Source of the DNA: Tulasnella sp. 424
Taxonomy: Eukaryota; Basidiomycota; Agaricomycetes; Cantharellales; Tulasnellaceae
Direction: 5' to 3'
DNA length: 64,000 nucleotides
Assembly (NCBI GenBank): GCA_019633425.1
Contig: WSUB01000006.1
Coordinates: 248,001 to 312,000, forward strand
Below, in pieces: positions 33,464 through 46,095 of this stretch. The position numbers and the translations under genes are program-made. The notes beneath the pieces were generated by a model, which saw only the letters and a program-made list of their open reading frames with translations, was not told where the DNA came from and did not search any database. Numbering within the stretch: position 1 is the first letter of the stretch; the number at the start of each line of letters is the position of its first letter.

Positions 33464-36318
33464 ATGGGGGACGCTCTGAACGATCAGCGTGACAGTGAGT
33501 CAAAGTCAAAACTCGAGCTAGGAGCTTTGCGCGCTACCTTGGTATGTGGGTCAACAGACGCATTGCCTCGAATCACCCGCTGGTCATTCAGCTAAACGAG
33601 TAATGCAGGACGCAATTCTATGGCCTCTCGAGCGTCTTTTAGTATCCAAAGATGAACTCCAAATGCTTGAAACGGACGTTTTTGGTAATTCGCCATGGTT
33701 TGCGTGCCGATACACAAAAACTCGGCTCATCGTTTTTTTACCCTCACACAGGTGGAGGTTACGGTTCAATACACAAAGCAAAACTGAAATCAAACAACCA
33801 GATAGTAGCCGTCAAATGTCTGCGTACATCTGGTAAAAGTGAAGAGCGGCTCTCCGTAGCAATTGTAAATCCTCCAACCGAACGTCGACAAGACGATAAA
33901 AAACGGTTTGTACTGACATTTTACAAAACCGTTGTAGGCACTTGCTCGAGAACTTCGTGTTTGGGCTCGGCTAAACCATCCAAATATTCTCCGATTGGAA
34001 GGGTACTATCTCGATTCAGAGATGACCACAGCCTGGTTTATTTCGGCGTTCCTCGAGCATGGCAACCTCAAGTATTATCTTGCAGAGACGAATGGGACGA
34101 CCGAGCTTGCATTGAAGTTGGTCAGTGCCAATTCACCACTCTTCAATATCATTCCTCCCTCCATCTGATGTTCTCGGTACAGATTACGGACACGGCAAGG
34201 GGCCTCGAGTACCTTCACTCATTGGAACCGCCTGTCTGCCACGCGGATATAAAGCCTGTAGGACGCTTTTACAACACTCATCCCCTCCTGTCTTATTGTT
34301 AACTCGCATGGCTACGATAGGAGAATATCCTCGTGACCCATCAGGTTACTGCCGTCCTAGCCGACTTCGGACTCGCCCATCTGGTCGAACAGCACTCAGG
34401 CCTGACGACAGTCACAACAGGCAACATCCGGGGTTCGACAAGGTACATGAGCCCCGAACTCTTTGGCGACGATGACGACCCCGTCCATACGCTGAACAGC
34501 GACATGTGGGCTTTCGGCTGTGTTGTGTTTGAAGTACGTCATTTTTGGCTGTAGATACAACTGGATCTCGGTTTTCCTGACTCTCGTCGAAGGTCCTGAT
34601 GGGCAAGGTCCCATATCCAATGTTGAAGAACGATGCCAAAGTCATCAAAGCACTTCTTAAGGGAAGGTCTCCGGCCGTCCCCGAGTCGTTGAATCTACCT
34701 GGAGATCATCTTGTAACCCTGCTGCAGCGGTGTTGGGACTTGGACCCGGCTTCTCGACCTTCAGCATCTGAATGCCTAAACATGTTATTAACTAAGTCTG
34801 ATTGCGGACGCGATATGCTCGATGCAGCAGAGCGACCGGAGATTGTCGTGAAAGTGGAGAGTACATGGCAATCCGAGTGAGATGACCACCGTTACGCTCT
34901 TAGGTGCAAACCAATCGATTGAATCAACTCTTAACACAAAAATTCTCTAGGGAGTTCGTCAGCATTACTGTTTCCGAAGACGCGAAACGTGCCGCCTTGG
35001 TCTACGACCGCTTTGGTGAACTCGTTGTCTCGCTGGTTGACTTGGAGGCTGACGTAGTTACCCAGTAAGCTTTGAACCTTTTCCATCGTTAGTTTTGCTC
35101 ACTGTTAGGCGACAGTGAATTGTCTAAGGACGACTGTGAAAGTGTCCAAAACGTTTGGCAAGCCATCTTCAGCGAGGATGGCAAACGGATTGCGCTGGTG
35201 GACGACGAGTACCTGATCCATGTAGGTTTCCCAGTTCTAAAACACCATACAAACAGCATGCTTCCTCATTTGAGTCCTTGCTAGATATGGGAACCATTCG
35301 AACCACATATCGAAGAGGAAAAGTGGAAACTGCCCGATGCCGCTGAACCAGGTATCTGTTATTGTGGAAACCTTTCAATCCTCGGGTACATCCCCGAAAA
35401 CCAGGTCTACATCTGGATGACGGACCTCAAATATCAACTTCTTTGGGGACACACCATACTCTCCACTGGCATTCGCGTAGATGCAGATTATCCCCTAGCA
35501 AATCGACCCGGTCAGCCTGCAATGCCAACCATCCCAAACCTTGAAGCGAGTGCGATCACCATTTCGTCTGACGGCCGTTTCCTCGCCGTAGCACACGCAG
35601 CTGCGCCTTTCGACGTCCAATTATGGGACATAGATCAAGGGTGCCTTCTTTCTAGGCTAGAGGGGCATATAATCGGTGCCAGGTGGCTAAAGTTTTTCGC
35701 AGATGGGAATCGCCTTCGAAGCACGGCATGGAACGACTCGGAGATGAAGATCTGGGACACATCGACACTGAAGAGTGTCCAGGCGCCCCCTGAGAGAGGG
35801 TTTCTTCGGTTGGACTGCCCTTGCATTCTGACCTTTACTTCCGATACGGCAGACATAGTGAGCTTTTGTCCATCTCATTTCGAGAGAGTACCCTAATCGT
35901 GAGTTTGGTCAAAGCCGGATCCATGGATATGGAAGACATGGCGCATTGCGTCGGATTGCAAATGGGCCGCCGTAACGAGAGGCACCGGCGAAGTCACTTT
36001 CTATAACTCAAAGACAAAGGAGAAGTATTCAGCCACTGTCGCATATGAAGTAGATCCATCTGGTGAGCGGCAGAGATGTTCCGTTCTCCAGTTATTGCTC
36101 ACGTCAAATTCTACAGCTGTAGCACCAAAGTTACCTTTCAACGAAGTGGAGCTTGCATTCACCACCGCAACATCAGGTGTGATCATAGGATTAACTGGAA
36201 ACCTTCCCGAGCCGTCCACTGCTAGAGCCTGTAAGTCCAATGAGGTGTACATTTCCTGGCTAGACTTTCTGAATACCTGTGCACGTACATAGGGAGGTTT
36301 GAGATAGTACAGGGTTGA
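33464..36318 (+). CDS. Kinase E: kinase fused to a WD40-like beta-propeller
   Basis: Thirteen exons (33464-33541, 33609-33684, 33752-33864, 33938-34120, 34183-34257, 34321-34533, 34593-34876, 34951-35064, 35116-35221, 35285-35857, 35915-36062, 36117-36230, 36293-36318) join to 700 aa; boundaries agree with the neighbouring paralogue F. Kinase at residues 52-330: GGYGSIHKAK, VAVK (K72), ALARELRVW (E94), CHADIKPENIL (D172), ADFG (190-192), TRYMSPEL. The C-terminal half shows WD40-like blades: QAIFSEDGKRIALVDDEYLI, then VYIWMTDL, AITISSDGRFLAV, VQLWDIDQGCLLSRLEGH, MKIWDTSTL, and a last strand WRFEIVQG. Blade signatures are weak, so blade count is uncertain (six or seven). No signal peptide or membrane segment. 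Same layout as kinase C without SANT domains. Confidence 0.82.
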
Positions 36319-36841
36319 GAGACAGGGCAGCACTGGGTGGTCCGTCCAACGTTGCTTGTTCGGAGCAAGGCTGTGCATTTTGTCGCGCGTGTCACGTGCT
36401 CCAATTGGAGCCTGTGCCTGTCTTGGTACGATCTGTTTCCAAAGACGCGTACATCTTTATTATCAGCAATAAAAATGAGCAATATATTAATACCTTCCTT
36501 CCGCGCGTTCCCTCTGGTCCTCCCTCCCTAGTTCCTTTTGCATAGCCGACTATGGAATGCCTGCCTTTTCAGCTGAGTTCCCCCTGGGTCTAAAATGCAT
36601 GGTTTTCAACAGCACCATCCACAAGGTATTTTCTATACGCGTAGATGCTCAAAGATGATGTCCATAGCGAAATGCCTCCTGTTGTGAAAGCGTATAAAGG
36701 CTTCCCTCCTTTTTTCGTGGGGAGGTCCTAAGCAAATAAGGCCAATCTGTGTGGCAACCCATTCCGTTTGTCCGTTAAGCCTTGACGTCCAACCCACACA
36801 CATTCTCGGTGCTCAGGCATCCGGTCCTTATTACTTATCGT
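36319..36841. other. Intergenic between the tandem kinases
   Basis: Contains the duplicated 3' flank (GTCCAACGTTGCTTGTTCGG, shared with 39718-39740) and promoter block shared with the region before kinase E. No other gene seen. Confidence 0.5.
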
Positions 36842-39692
36842 ATGGGGGACACTCAGAACGATCGAAATGACAGTCACCCAAAGTCGAAACCCGATCCAGG
36901 AGCTTTGCGAGCTACCTTGGTACGTGCTTCAGCGACGCATTGCCTCGAATAACCTACTGGCCATTCGACTAAACATGCAATGCAGGACGCAGTGCTATGG
37001 CCTCTCGAGCGTCTTTTAGTATCCAAAGATGAACTTGAAATGCTTGAAACGGACGTTTTCGGTAATTCTCCACCAGGTTGCGCGCTGATACACCATAACG
37101 CGGCTCATTTTTTGTCTACCCGAACACAGGTGGAGGTTACGGTTCGATACACAAAGCGAAACTAAAATCAAACAACCAGATAGTAGCCGTCAAGTGTCTG
37201 CGTACATCTGGTAAAAGTGAAGAGCGACTCTCCGTAGCAATTGTAAACCCCCCAGCCAAACGTCGACAAGACGGATTGTACTAACATTTTACAAAACTGC
37301 TGTAGGCCCTTGCTCGAGAACTCCGTGTTTGGGCACGGCTGAAGCATCCAAATATTCTCCGGTTGGAAGGGTACTATCTCGATCCTGAGATGACCACAGC
37401 GTGGTTTATCTCGGCATTCCTCGAGCATGGCAACCTCAAGTATTATCTTGCAGAGACTAATGGGACGACCGAACTTGCGCTGAAGCTGGTCAGTGTCAAC
37501 TCACCACTCTTTGATATCATTCCTCCCTTTACCTGATGCTCTCGGTACAGATTACAGACACGGCAAGGGGCCTCGAGTACCTTCATTCATTGGAACCGCC
37601 CGTCTGCCACGCGGATATAAAGCCTGTAGGACGCTTTCAACGCACTCATCCCCTCCTGCATTATTGTTAATCCGCATGAATATAATAGGAGAATATCCTC
37701 GTGACCCATCAGATTACTGCCGTGCTAGCCGACTTTGGACTCGCCCATCTCGTCGAACAGCATTCAGGACTAACGACAGTCACAACAGGCAACATCCGGG
37801 GTTCGACAAGGTACATGAGCCCCGAGCTGTTTGGCGACGACGATGACCCCGTCCATACGCTGAACAGCGATATGTGGGCGTTCGGTTGTGTTGTGTTTGA
37901 AGTACGTCCCTTTTTGGCTATAGATACAACTGGGTCTGACTCTCGTTCAAGGTCCTGATAGGCAAGGTCCCATATCCAATGTTGAAGAACGATGCCAAAG
38001 TCATCGAAGCACTTCTTAAGGGAAGGTCTCCGGCCGTCCCCGAGTCGTTGAATCTGCCCGGAGACCATCTTGTAACCCTGCTGCAGCGGTGTTGGGACTT
38101 GGACTCGGCTTCTCGACCTTCGGCATCTGAATGCTTAAACATGTTATTAACTGAGTCTGATTGCGGACACGACATGCTCGATGCAGCAGAGCGACCGGAG
38201 ATTGTCGTGAATGTGGAGAGTACATGGCAAGCCGAGTGAGATGGCCACCGTTATGCTCTTGGGTGCAAACTAACCGATAGACTTGAATCGTGATACGGGA
38301 AATTTTTCAGAGGGTTGTTTAATGTGACTGTTTCCGAAGATGCAAAATATGTGGCCTTGGTCTACGACTGCACTGGTGAACTTGTTGCATCGCTCGTTGA
38401 ATTGGAAGCTGGCGTGGTCACACAGTAGGTCTTGCCTAATCCTTTTCCATGATCATCTTTACTCACTATTAAGCGAAAGTGAACTGCTCAAGAGCGACAG
38501 CGATTGCATCCAACGTCCTTGGCAAGCCATCTTCAGCGAGGACGGCACACAGATCGCGCTGGTGGACGAGGATTACATGGTCCATGTGAGTTTTCAAACT
38601 CTAAAAGCACCATACGAGCGACATGTTTTCTCATCTGAGTTTGCTAGATATGGGAACCATTTGAACCGCGCATCATAGAGGAAAAGTGGCAACTGCCTGC
38701 GGGAGTTGACAATATCTGTTATTCTGGAAACCTTTCAATCCTCGGCTACATCGATGAACACCAGGTCTACATATGGGTGACGGACCTCAAGTACCAACTT
38801 TTGTGGGGGAACAACACAGTTGCTGGCGGCATTCGTGTATCTGCAGATTATCCACGAGCGAATCGAGTTGGCCAATCTCCAATGCCAACCATCCCAAACC
38901 TCGAAGCGAGTGCCATCACGATCTCGTCCGACGGACGCTTTCTCGCGGTGTCGCTTTCGGCCGTGCCTTTCGACATTCAATTATGGGACATCGAGCAGGG
39001 GTGCCTTCTTTCTAGGCTTGAGGGGCATATGATCGGCGCCAGATGGCTGTCGTTTTTCGCAAACGGGAATCGTCTTCGGAGCACTGCATGGAGTGATTTG
39101 GAGATGAAGATATGGGACACATCAACACTTATGAGTGTTGAGGCGCTCCCTGAGAGGGGCTTCCTTCGGTTGGACTGCCCCTGCGTCATGACTTTCACCT
39201 TGGATACGGCACATACAGTGAGCTTTCGTCCATCTTTTTTCGAGAGGTTTCTCCTGATCGTGAGTTTGGTCCAAGCCGGAACCGGAGATATGGAAGACAT
39301 GGCGCATCGCGCCGGACAGTAGTTGGGCCGCTATGACGAGGGGTGACGGCAATGTCGCTTTCTATAACTCGAAGACAAGGGAGAAGTATTCAGTCACTGT
39401 CACGTATGAAGTGGATCCGTCGGGTAAGTGGCAGAGATGTTCCACTGTCCCCAGTACTGCTGACATTGAATTCCACAGATAGAGCACCGGAGATGCTCTT
39501 CAACGAACTTGAGCTTGCATTCAACGCCGCAACGTCAGGTGTGATGATAGGAATGACCGACCCTGCCCTTCCCAACACGGCGTCCACTGTCAGAGCCTGT
39601 AGGTCCCCGTCCAATGAGCCTCTCATTTCCTGATCAGACATTCTGAATACCTGTGCACCTACACAGGGAGGTTTGAGATATTGCAGGGTTGA
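36842..39692 (+). CDS. Kinase F: tandem paralogue of kinase E
   Basis: Thirteen exons (36842-36919, 36986-37061, 37130-37242, 37306-37488, 37551-37625, 37689-37901, 37952-38235, 38311-38424, 38480-38585, 38648-39217, 39276-39423, 39479-39598, 39667-39692) join to 701 aa. Architecture, exon sizes and intron phases match kinase E. The kinase half is almost the same (GGYGSIHKAK, VAVK, CHADIKPENILV, ADFGLAHLVEQHSGL). The propeller half differs more (LLWGNNTVAGGIRVSAD, WSDLEMKIWDTSTL, end WRFEILQG). Exon 10 is three bases shorter and exon 12 six bases longer, so changes are in-frame. Both copies therefore appear under constraint to stay open. Function is inferred to be signalling; no substrate or ligand is visible. 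Confidence 0.82.
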
Positions 39693-40127
39693 TAGACAGG
39701 GCAGCGCTGGGTGGTCCGCCCAACGTTGCTTGTTCGGAGCAAGGCTGTGCATTTGATGGTTCGGTGCACGTGCCACGTGTACCAAGCCTTTCCTATCTCG
39801 GCCCGCTTTGCTTCCGGAGCGCTTATTTCTCTATTATTAGCGTGAAATTGAACAATGCCTTGCCTTTTTTTATCGTACATTGAGCGCTTGGCAATGAATC
39901 TACCCAAATCCTGTCCTGCCGCGCATTCCCTCCGGCACTCCCTCTCCCCTTCAACCCCCCCGGCAGTACAGCACAATTCCCATCCCCTCCCCCAGGCCAA
40001 GGTCTCAAAAGGAGCGCTCTCCCAGATTCGAATTCAACCGGACCACGACACGGATCTGACTCTAACTCTGGCTCTCCAAGCTACATTAAGCCCCATTCAC
40101 CTCCTCCGATCTAGAGATTGAAGTCTC
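39693..40127. other. Intergenic before the DUF3433 gene
   Basis: First 60 bp repeat the 3' flank of kinase E. The rest is CT-rich promoter sequence for the next gene. Confidence 0.5.
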
Positions 40128-42559
40128 ATGTCGCGCTACGAACCCGTCGCTCCATATGACAAAGTGGATGGAGAGTATCCACCTACACATCCGTTGAGGG
40201 CACCGCTCGTTCCCCGTCATTCCTCCACATCAGGCAGCATCTTTGCGGCGGAGCGTATCCCCCGTCCGGAGACATTTGTTCGTATGCGGCATACCGATAG
40301 TAACGTAAACCTAACTTTTCCCTCTATTTCAGATCCCTTTCTTCCTCCGGACTTGGGTCGTCATTTCGGTTGCCATTGGAATGGTCTTCTTGGCTGCGGG
40401 GGTAGAGGTCGCCGTGTTCAGATCCCAACGGAATCAGGGTGAGAGCTTTGAGAGCTATGTTTCGACATCTATTCTCAATGTTGTAACCCCGCTCCAGGCT
40501 GGAGAATCGATGGGATCAATATGCTCGGGGGCATCAACTTCCTCAAGGTAAGACTCTTTCTTCCTTCACACGACGTTGCGGTCTGATCTTCCTCGGTTCG
40601 TTCCTAGTCCGTCGTGCCAGTCGTGTTAACAGCACCAATCACAATCTTCTGGATGTCTGTTGACCGAGACATCGCTCGATATCAAGTAAGGGCAACATAA
40701 GAAGTGTCGTCGGCTAATAATCTAACCTCTGATCTCTCTCTAGCCCTATATTGCTTTATCAAAGGGCAGGGCGTCGGCGGAACGATCTCTCCTCCTGGAC
40801 TATACTCAAGGGTATGCTCATCTCCACAAAGCGTCACATATGATGCTGATATAGTGGACGATTCATCTAGACGAGCGAATTCTATTGTTCGCTCATTGAT
40901 GTATGGCCACTGGGCGGTTTTTCTCTCGTCACTAGTCTGCCTAGCAAACCTTGGGCTCTCCCCCCTCTCGGCCGGTCTTCTTACCACTCACAATGCCGTG
41001 ATAATCACACCCAACGTTCCTATCCAAAGCGTCAAAACCTTGGGTCTCGATCCTGACTATGTCACTTTAGAGTATTTCAACGCTGCTGCAGGCTACAGCA
41101 TGGCAGGTAGGAGAGGTTCCCCCCCCTCGGGATACCGCCTATAGTTAGATGCTAACTTCTTTCTCGTTCAAGCTGCTATTAACAACTTGACGGATCCGCC
41201 TTTCCTGTTCAAGGGTTCTTGGGCCATAGCCCAGTTCGAAGTCCCCTCTCCCATTGGCACCGGCGTAAACGAGTCAATCATTGTGCCGACGACCGCTATC
41301 GAATCCACCGCAGGCTGCGAGCCCGCCGACACCGTGTCTCTCAATTCCGCCGTGGCGATTGGCAGCAACATGACCATAACCGGAACGTGGGACGGCTGCA
41401 CCGTTACATTCGCGGCGAACCATACTGGCAACGATGGATACGGCGTTCTACCTCTCGCCAACTGCGCCACCCACCCCGAACCTGCTCCTGTCCGACCCGT
41501 TCTTTTTTGGGTATACAGCGCGGATTTGGACAAGGTAGACCTCACTTTTTGTCAACCCAAGATTGATGTGTGGAATGGTAAGAGCTTCCTGCCGAACATT
41601 GCTTCCCTTGTGCTGACATGTTTTACCTTGGGTTTAGTGGTAGCGCAGGCTAGTCTTGTCACGGGCGACATCAGCAACGTCACGTTAGTAGACCAGAACG
41701 TTCCCCCGAATAACATCACTGGAACTCCGATCAACGGTGTTCCCTTTAATGGGTGAGATGATAGGCTACTGCCCGCGGTGAGCCAGACTGCTGACTTGTC
41801 GACGACGTATAGCGTTGAGTTCGACGTAGATGGAGCGAACCTATACGTTAAAGCGCGTGCTTTATCCATTCAAACTGGAGTAGCTGGTGCTGTATATCGA
41901 GGAGCGGATCCGTACGGCGGTGCTTCGGTCGTGATGCAGGCGGATAATGGGTACTTGAACATTACTGAAAACGTCTATGTGAGCGCCACATACTCTGCAC
42001 GCAGTCGGAAGAGACACTCTTTGTCTGACTCGGCTTGTATCTTGGGGGTTAGACCCGGTTCTTAGCTCTCGCCGCCAAGGCCTCATACTTCAACGACGTG
42101 GACTCCACCATTCAATCAACCCTGACGAGTTATCAAGTTCGACTCTCTGTTTATCCGTTTGCCGCTCACTGCTTTGCGGCGGCACTGGTATTCATCGCGG
42201 TCTTGGCGAGCATCAACCATTTCTACCACTGTCACGACCGAAGTGAAACCTTACTCGCTTGCGAGGCCACCACCATCGCGGGCATCATTTCGACAGCATC
42301 GTCATCCAAGTTCGCTGCAGCTCTTCAAGGTGGCATGAACGGAGAGGAGATTAGAGCGGTTCTGGGGGGGAGAACGTTCGGGATCAACAAACGAACGTGG
42401 CAGATAGAGGCGACTGAAGATGACGATCGTTACCTTTTCGATCGCAGGCCACCGATGGAGCTTCACCTCGGAAAACGTTCCTCAGTCTCGTCATACGATT
42501 CAGGGAAAACAGCAACGGGACCGTATTCTCCCGAGATGAGACGGGACAGCAAGAGATGA
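40128..42559 (+). CDS. DUF3433-type fungal membrane protein
   Basis: Ten exons (40128-40304, 40333-40438, 40498-40547, 40608-40685, 40744-40811, 40871-41106, 41173-41577, 41638-41752, 41813-41978, 42053-42559) give 635 aa with consistent phases. Short cytosolic N-terminus; first membrane helix in WVVISVAIGMVFLAAGVEVA; second near VVPVVLTAPITIFWMSVDRD, followed by the DUF3433 block RYQPYIALSKGRASAERSLL and LLDYTQ; third helix around GHWAVFLSSLVCLANLGL. A long extracellular loop with several N-glycosylation sequons (NLT, NES, NMT, NHT, NVT, NIT) is followed by a C-terminal helix (FAAALVFIAVLASINHFY) and a charged tail. Members are common in fungi and of unknown function. The second intron is as short as 28 bp by this reading, so that boundary is the weakest. 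Confidence 0.78.
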
Positions 42560-42821
42560 GAACCGGGAGTTAGTTATGCTTTTGTTTTCCGTTTTGGGGC
42601 TTTGTAAATATAGAGTGGCTTCGAATATTCTGTATACGACATGTATTGTATGTAATGGCATACATATGCGAATGTATCGACGATGAACGAATGGAAGAAG
42701 TACTGCCTTTGCGGCAGACTACGAATACAGTATCGGTCGCATCCAATGTGACCTGGTGTCATGACTAGAGCTACAAGGAGGGGTGATAGGGCTGACATAA
42801 TCTATGATCTCTGTCCCGTCA

Positions 42822-43862
42822 TTACGATTGAGAGACGGTAGCAAACCAGTATCTGCGAATCTGACCAGCTGACCCGTCAGGTGAAGAGGCAGAGTAATCA
42901 ACACGTCCAATAAACTTTTGGCCACTGATGAGGAGTGGGTACCAGACCTTATCCTCGGGATGCATGCAGTGCCAGGGTAGAAGGGCAGGGAGGCAGTCGT
43001 CCGAGTCCGAGTCCGACATGGCTGAGCGAGAGGTCTTTGAGGAGCTCCACAACGAGCATGAGCTCATGATAGAATGGAAGGAAATGCCGTTCTTTGGGGT
43101 ATCCATTGGCAGGAAGCTTGGGAGTGAGTCCGTGGAGTAGCTGGAATCGGAGTCGTCTTCCCGTTTCTCGACTGGCGCCGTGGAACGGAAAGGCGTCCGG
43201 TGGAAACGAGCCGGAATATAGAACTTCGTTCTGCAATACAGTCAGAAAAGGAGAAGGGCTCATCATGGGTGATGGAGACTCACTCAACGATGTTCCCTCT
43301 CCAGGCAGATGCCCGGATCAGAGTCTCCTCCCGCGCTTCCGTCTGCCCCTCGGTCACGAAGAGGATGCGTCCTACAACCTCAACACTAGACTCGGCCACC
43401 GAGATGCCTGCCATAGACTTGTTTGTGATTCGCCGTTAGTGAGATGCCATAACAAGGCATTGATAAAATCCCGAATTACCTTGAGGCTACGCTTGACGGC
43501 TTGTGCGGTCGTCTCCCCTCTTTCTGAATGGACAGCAAATGGACCAAAGTGATGCTTGTCAAAGCCGTTCTTCTTCCATCCGAGAAGTATCTGGGGGATG
43601 GGTGAGCATTCAGTTGATTAATCCGAAGCACACGACGGCTAACCTGGTCGTGGCCGACTGGAACGACCCCTTTAAACTCAGTAACAGACCGCAGGGGCAG
43701 CCAAGGAACCGAGCTCGAAGACGCCTCTTCTACAACAGATTCGATATCATCTCTTGGAGATACTAAGCGTTGAAGACCGGGTGGTAGGGGATGGCGAAAT
43801 GGGGGTAGTATCGCGCGAAAAGCAGCCAAGATCGACTTGAGCAGACCAGCGACCCCAGCCAT
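42822..43862 (-). CDS. MTH1-like NUDIX protein with a degenerate Nudix box
   Basis: Minus-strand gene with at least five exons. After a basic/hydrophobic N-terminus it reads VVPVGHDQ spliced to ILLGWKKNGFDKHHFG, close to MTH1/NUDT1 (8-oxo-dGTPase). The Nudix box region is ERGETTAQAVKRSLK spliced to SMAGISV: the GET and R are kept, but the RExxEE glutamates that bind the metal are Ser, Ser and Met. Next VEVVGRILFVTEG, and the C-terminus PEDKVWYPLLISGQKF, then GRVDYS, matches the MTH1 end (PDDxYWFPLLL). The frame between about 43230 and 43000 is not resolved; a stretch with a poor splice site may reflect a frameshift. It may be a pseudoenzyme or a decaying gene. Start codon at 43862 is the first in frame. 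Confidence 0.6.
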
Positions 43863-44420
43863 TATTAGCTAAGGAATGATAAGAAGAGAGAGAGCCGACG
43901 GTTCAGATGTAAGCGAACGCTGAAGCTTATATGATAAGTCAAAATGTCTCGGCAGGACGCAGGACGCGCATTGCACACAGCAAATCGCACAAAGGAAAGA
44001 AAGGCACCTCCCGTCACCGATAAGATCTCCTATCATTTGACCCTAATGCATTTGACACAGATCAGGCACGTTTTCAAACTAGGTTTTTGCTGATTGGGAG
44101 GGTGGGTGCGCTTGAACGGACATTAGGTGGAAGGGTCGAGGTTGCGGAGGCCCTGCCTTTGCATGTACCTCAAACCCCTGGGACCGGAAATCGCCAGGTC
44201 ATCCGAATACACCACCTGCATTGTTGTAAATTCGAGCGTGTGCTTCCATTACGAGGGTCGACGATGCGTAATAGGCGTACGGTGAACCGAACGCTCAGCG
44301 GCGAACAGCGTTCCGGAAAGCCGATTCTTTCAAAGTCTGCATGAGGGCCACATAGACAAAGCGAAATCCGATAGTAATGAAAGCGACAGTACCGATTAAA
44401 CCAGATAAAACTGCAGGACA
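43863..44420. other. Region between NUDIX and SAP30BP-like genes
   Basis: No gene supported. On the minus strand 44330-44420 could encode a short hydrophobic peptide (GTVAFITIGFRFVYVALMQT), but it sits directly after the SAP30BP-like stop and has no start codon, so it is probably 3' UTR. Confidence 0.4.
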
Positions 44421-45857
44421 TTACCTCCTTTCAGAGTGATATTTGTGATGACTGCTCCGGTCTCGGTCATCCCTCCCCCGTTCCCTATCCCTCGGCCGGT
44501 CTCTGTCTCTTTCTCGTGTGCGCTCTTCGCTCTGGTTCCTGTAAGGATGATGGGATCGCCTGCTATCCTTCTCCCTTTCTTTTCCCTTGGAGTTAGATGT
44601 GGAGGACGATTCAAATGCTATTCGGGTTCTGGCCCCAGGAGTCTGTGCGGCCGATAGCTTCTCTGACCGTTCTTTTTGTTGCGCCGCTGCGAATTTGGGG
44701 GTCAATGGAGCCCTCGAGAAGTAGCACAATGGGAGGTGAGGCTTACCTATCTTTTCCGCATACCACTCTTCCCGCACATCGAAGGGGTCCCATAAATCTT
44801 TGGGGAAATTGCTGCCAGTTTCGTCCACAAAGACGAATTCCACAAGCTTTGCGTATATGTGCGGATTACGGAACGCCTTGTTTTGCATCAACGTGTCGTT
44901 GAAGTGTTTCCCTGAGAAGCGAAGAAAGGACGAGGTTGATGACGAGTTTGTGGCCAAATGGTGTGGTGCAAAGGGGCGTACCTTGCCTCTTGAGTAAATG
45001 AAACTTCATAACTTTTGCCTATATGAAAGGGAGAAGGTTTTTAAATGTATGCGATCACAGCAACGAAAATGTCACCCACATCTAACTCTGGGTCACATGG
45101 AGCATCAGGACGAGGAGGTATGTCGTATTCGCCGTCTTCCGAGCCAGGGATTGGAGGTGGGCGAAGGAGTCGACGGATAGCACTGTCTTCGTCCTCATCA
45201 TCTCGGAGAGTATGCTTGCGGTGACGAGCTGAACCAGCGTCGCTTGTTCCCCAAGATGTTCCGTCAGGTGGTGAGTTCATGACAGATGTCCCGCGGACGG
45301 AATGAGACCGAGCTACAAAGAGAAAGACATCAACATCCATCGATATAAATCGGGTGGTTCAAGTAACCTACATTCGAGATTCAAGCTAGGCATCGCTCTC
45401 TCAAGCTTCTCCGAAACCGACACAGCGAGAACGACATAGCGGAGAGATGGAATAGGAAATTGAAGGTCGACCGAGTTCGAAGGTGCCCAGCGCGGAAGTT
45501 GATCGAAGCCCGAGGCGGGGGTCGCGGTTGCGGGAATCATGAAAGCCGAAGAGAGAGAAACGAAGGACATTATGAATAGAGTGGCGGGTGTGCTCCTTCC
45601 ATTGCCCCTCGGAAAGTCGAAGAGGACGGAAATCCTGCTTCAAAACTCACATGCACAGACCCTGATGGTTGAGTATATGGGTACGCTCTTACAGAAGTTG
45701 AGGGAGAGGATTTGGACGACGACGTTGAAGCTGAAAGTTTCGTCTTGATTTTTGGTTCTACCGCGTGCATCCTATACTGTTTTCGAGTGGAGCTTGAGGA
45801 TCGGTTCGCTTCCTCCTCGTCGCTGTTCCCGTAGACTGAAAGCCCTAAGGAGTTCAC
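44421..45857 (-). CDS. SAP30BP/HCNGP-like splicing and transcription factor
   Basis: Minus-strand, multi-exon gene. It starts [16 protein letters not shown], the family's N-terminus, followed by Ser-rich sequence. The HCNGP core is read over three exons: [31 protein letters not shown]; a short exon [12 protein letters not shown] (about 45030-44990); then [40 protein letters not shown] and WDPFDV. The C-terminus is basic ([23 protein letters not shown]), ending HHKYHSERR. In mammals SAP30BP acts in a splicing complex with RBM17 for short introns and interacts with the SAP30 co-repressor. N-terminal exon boundaries between 45700 and 45340 are approximate. It is divergent from SmD1 across 238 bp. 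Confidence 0.82.
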
Positions 45858-46095
45858 GAGATTTCAGTGTTACGTTGAGATGCCATCATTTGGGATTGCT
45901 CACCGTTCATGGTTGTGAGTGGTGGGTGTGGAAATGTTGCAGGATAGACTGGTCGCGGCGACCTTGTGAGACCCGACGGCGACTTTGTTGTTCCCCTCAG
46001 TCCAGAACCAATTTCACCGCCCAAGGTGTATCTTCCCCAACCGAACGGCTCATCAAAAGTACTTTGTGGTCACTTCATAGTACGAAACTGCAAAG
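45858..46095. promoter_or_regulatory. Shared divergent promoter of SAP30BP-like and SmD1 genes
   Basis: The two start codons face away from each other with only 238 bp between them. No clear TATA box; the region is typical of compact bidirectional fungal promoters. Both products belong to the splicing machinery, so co-expression is plausible (inference). Confidence 0.5.

Noticed and set aside
44330..44420. Small hydrophobic peptide on the minus strand
   Set aside because: It follows the SAP30BP-like stop directly and has no own start codon or promoter space.
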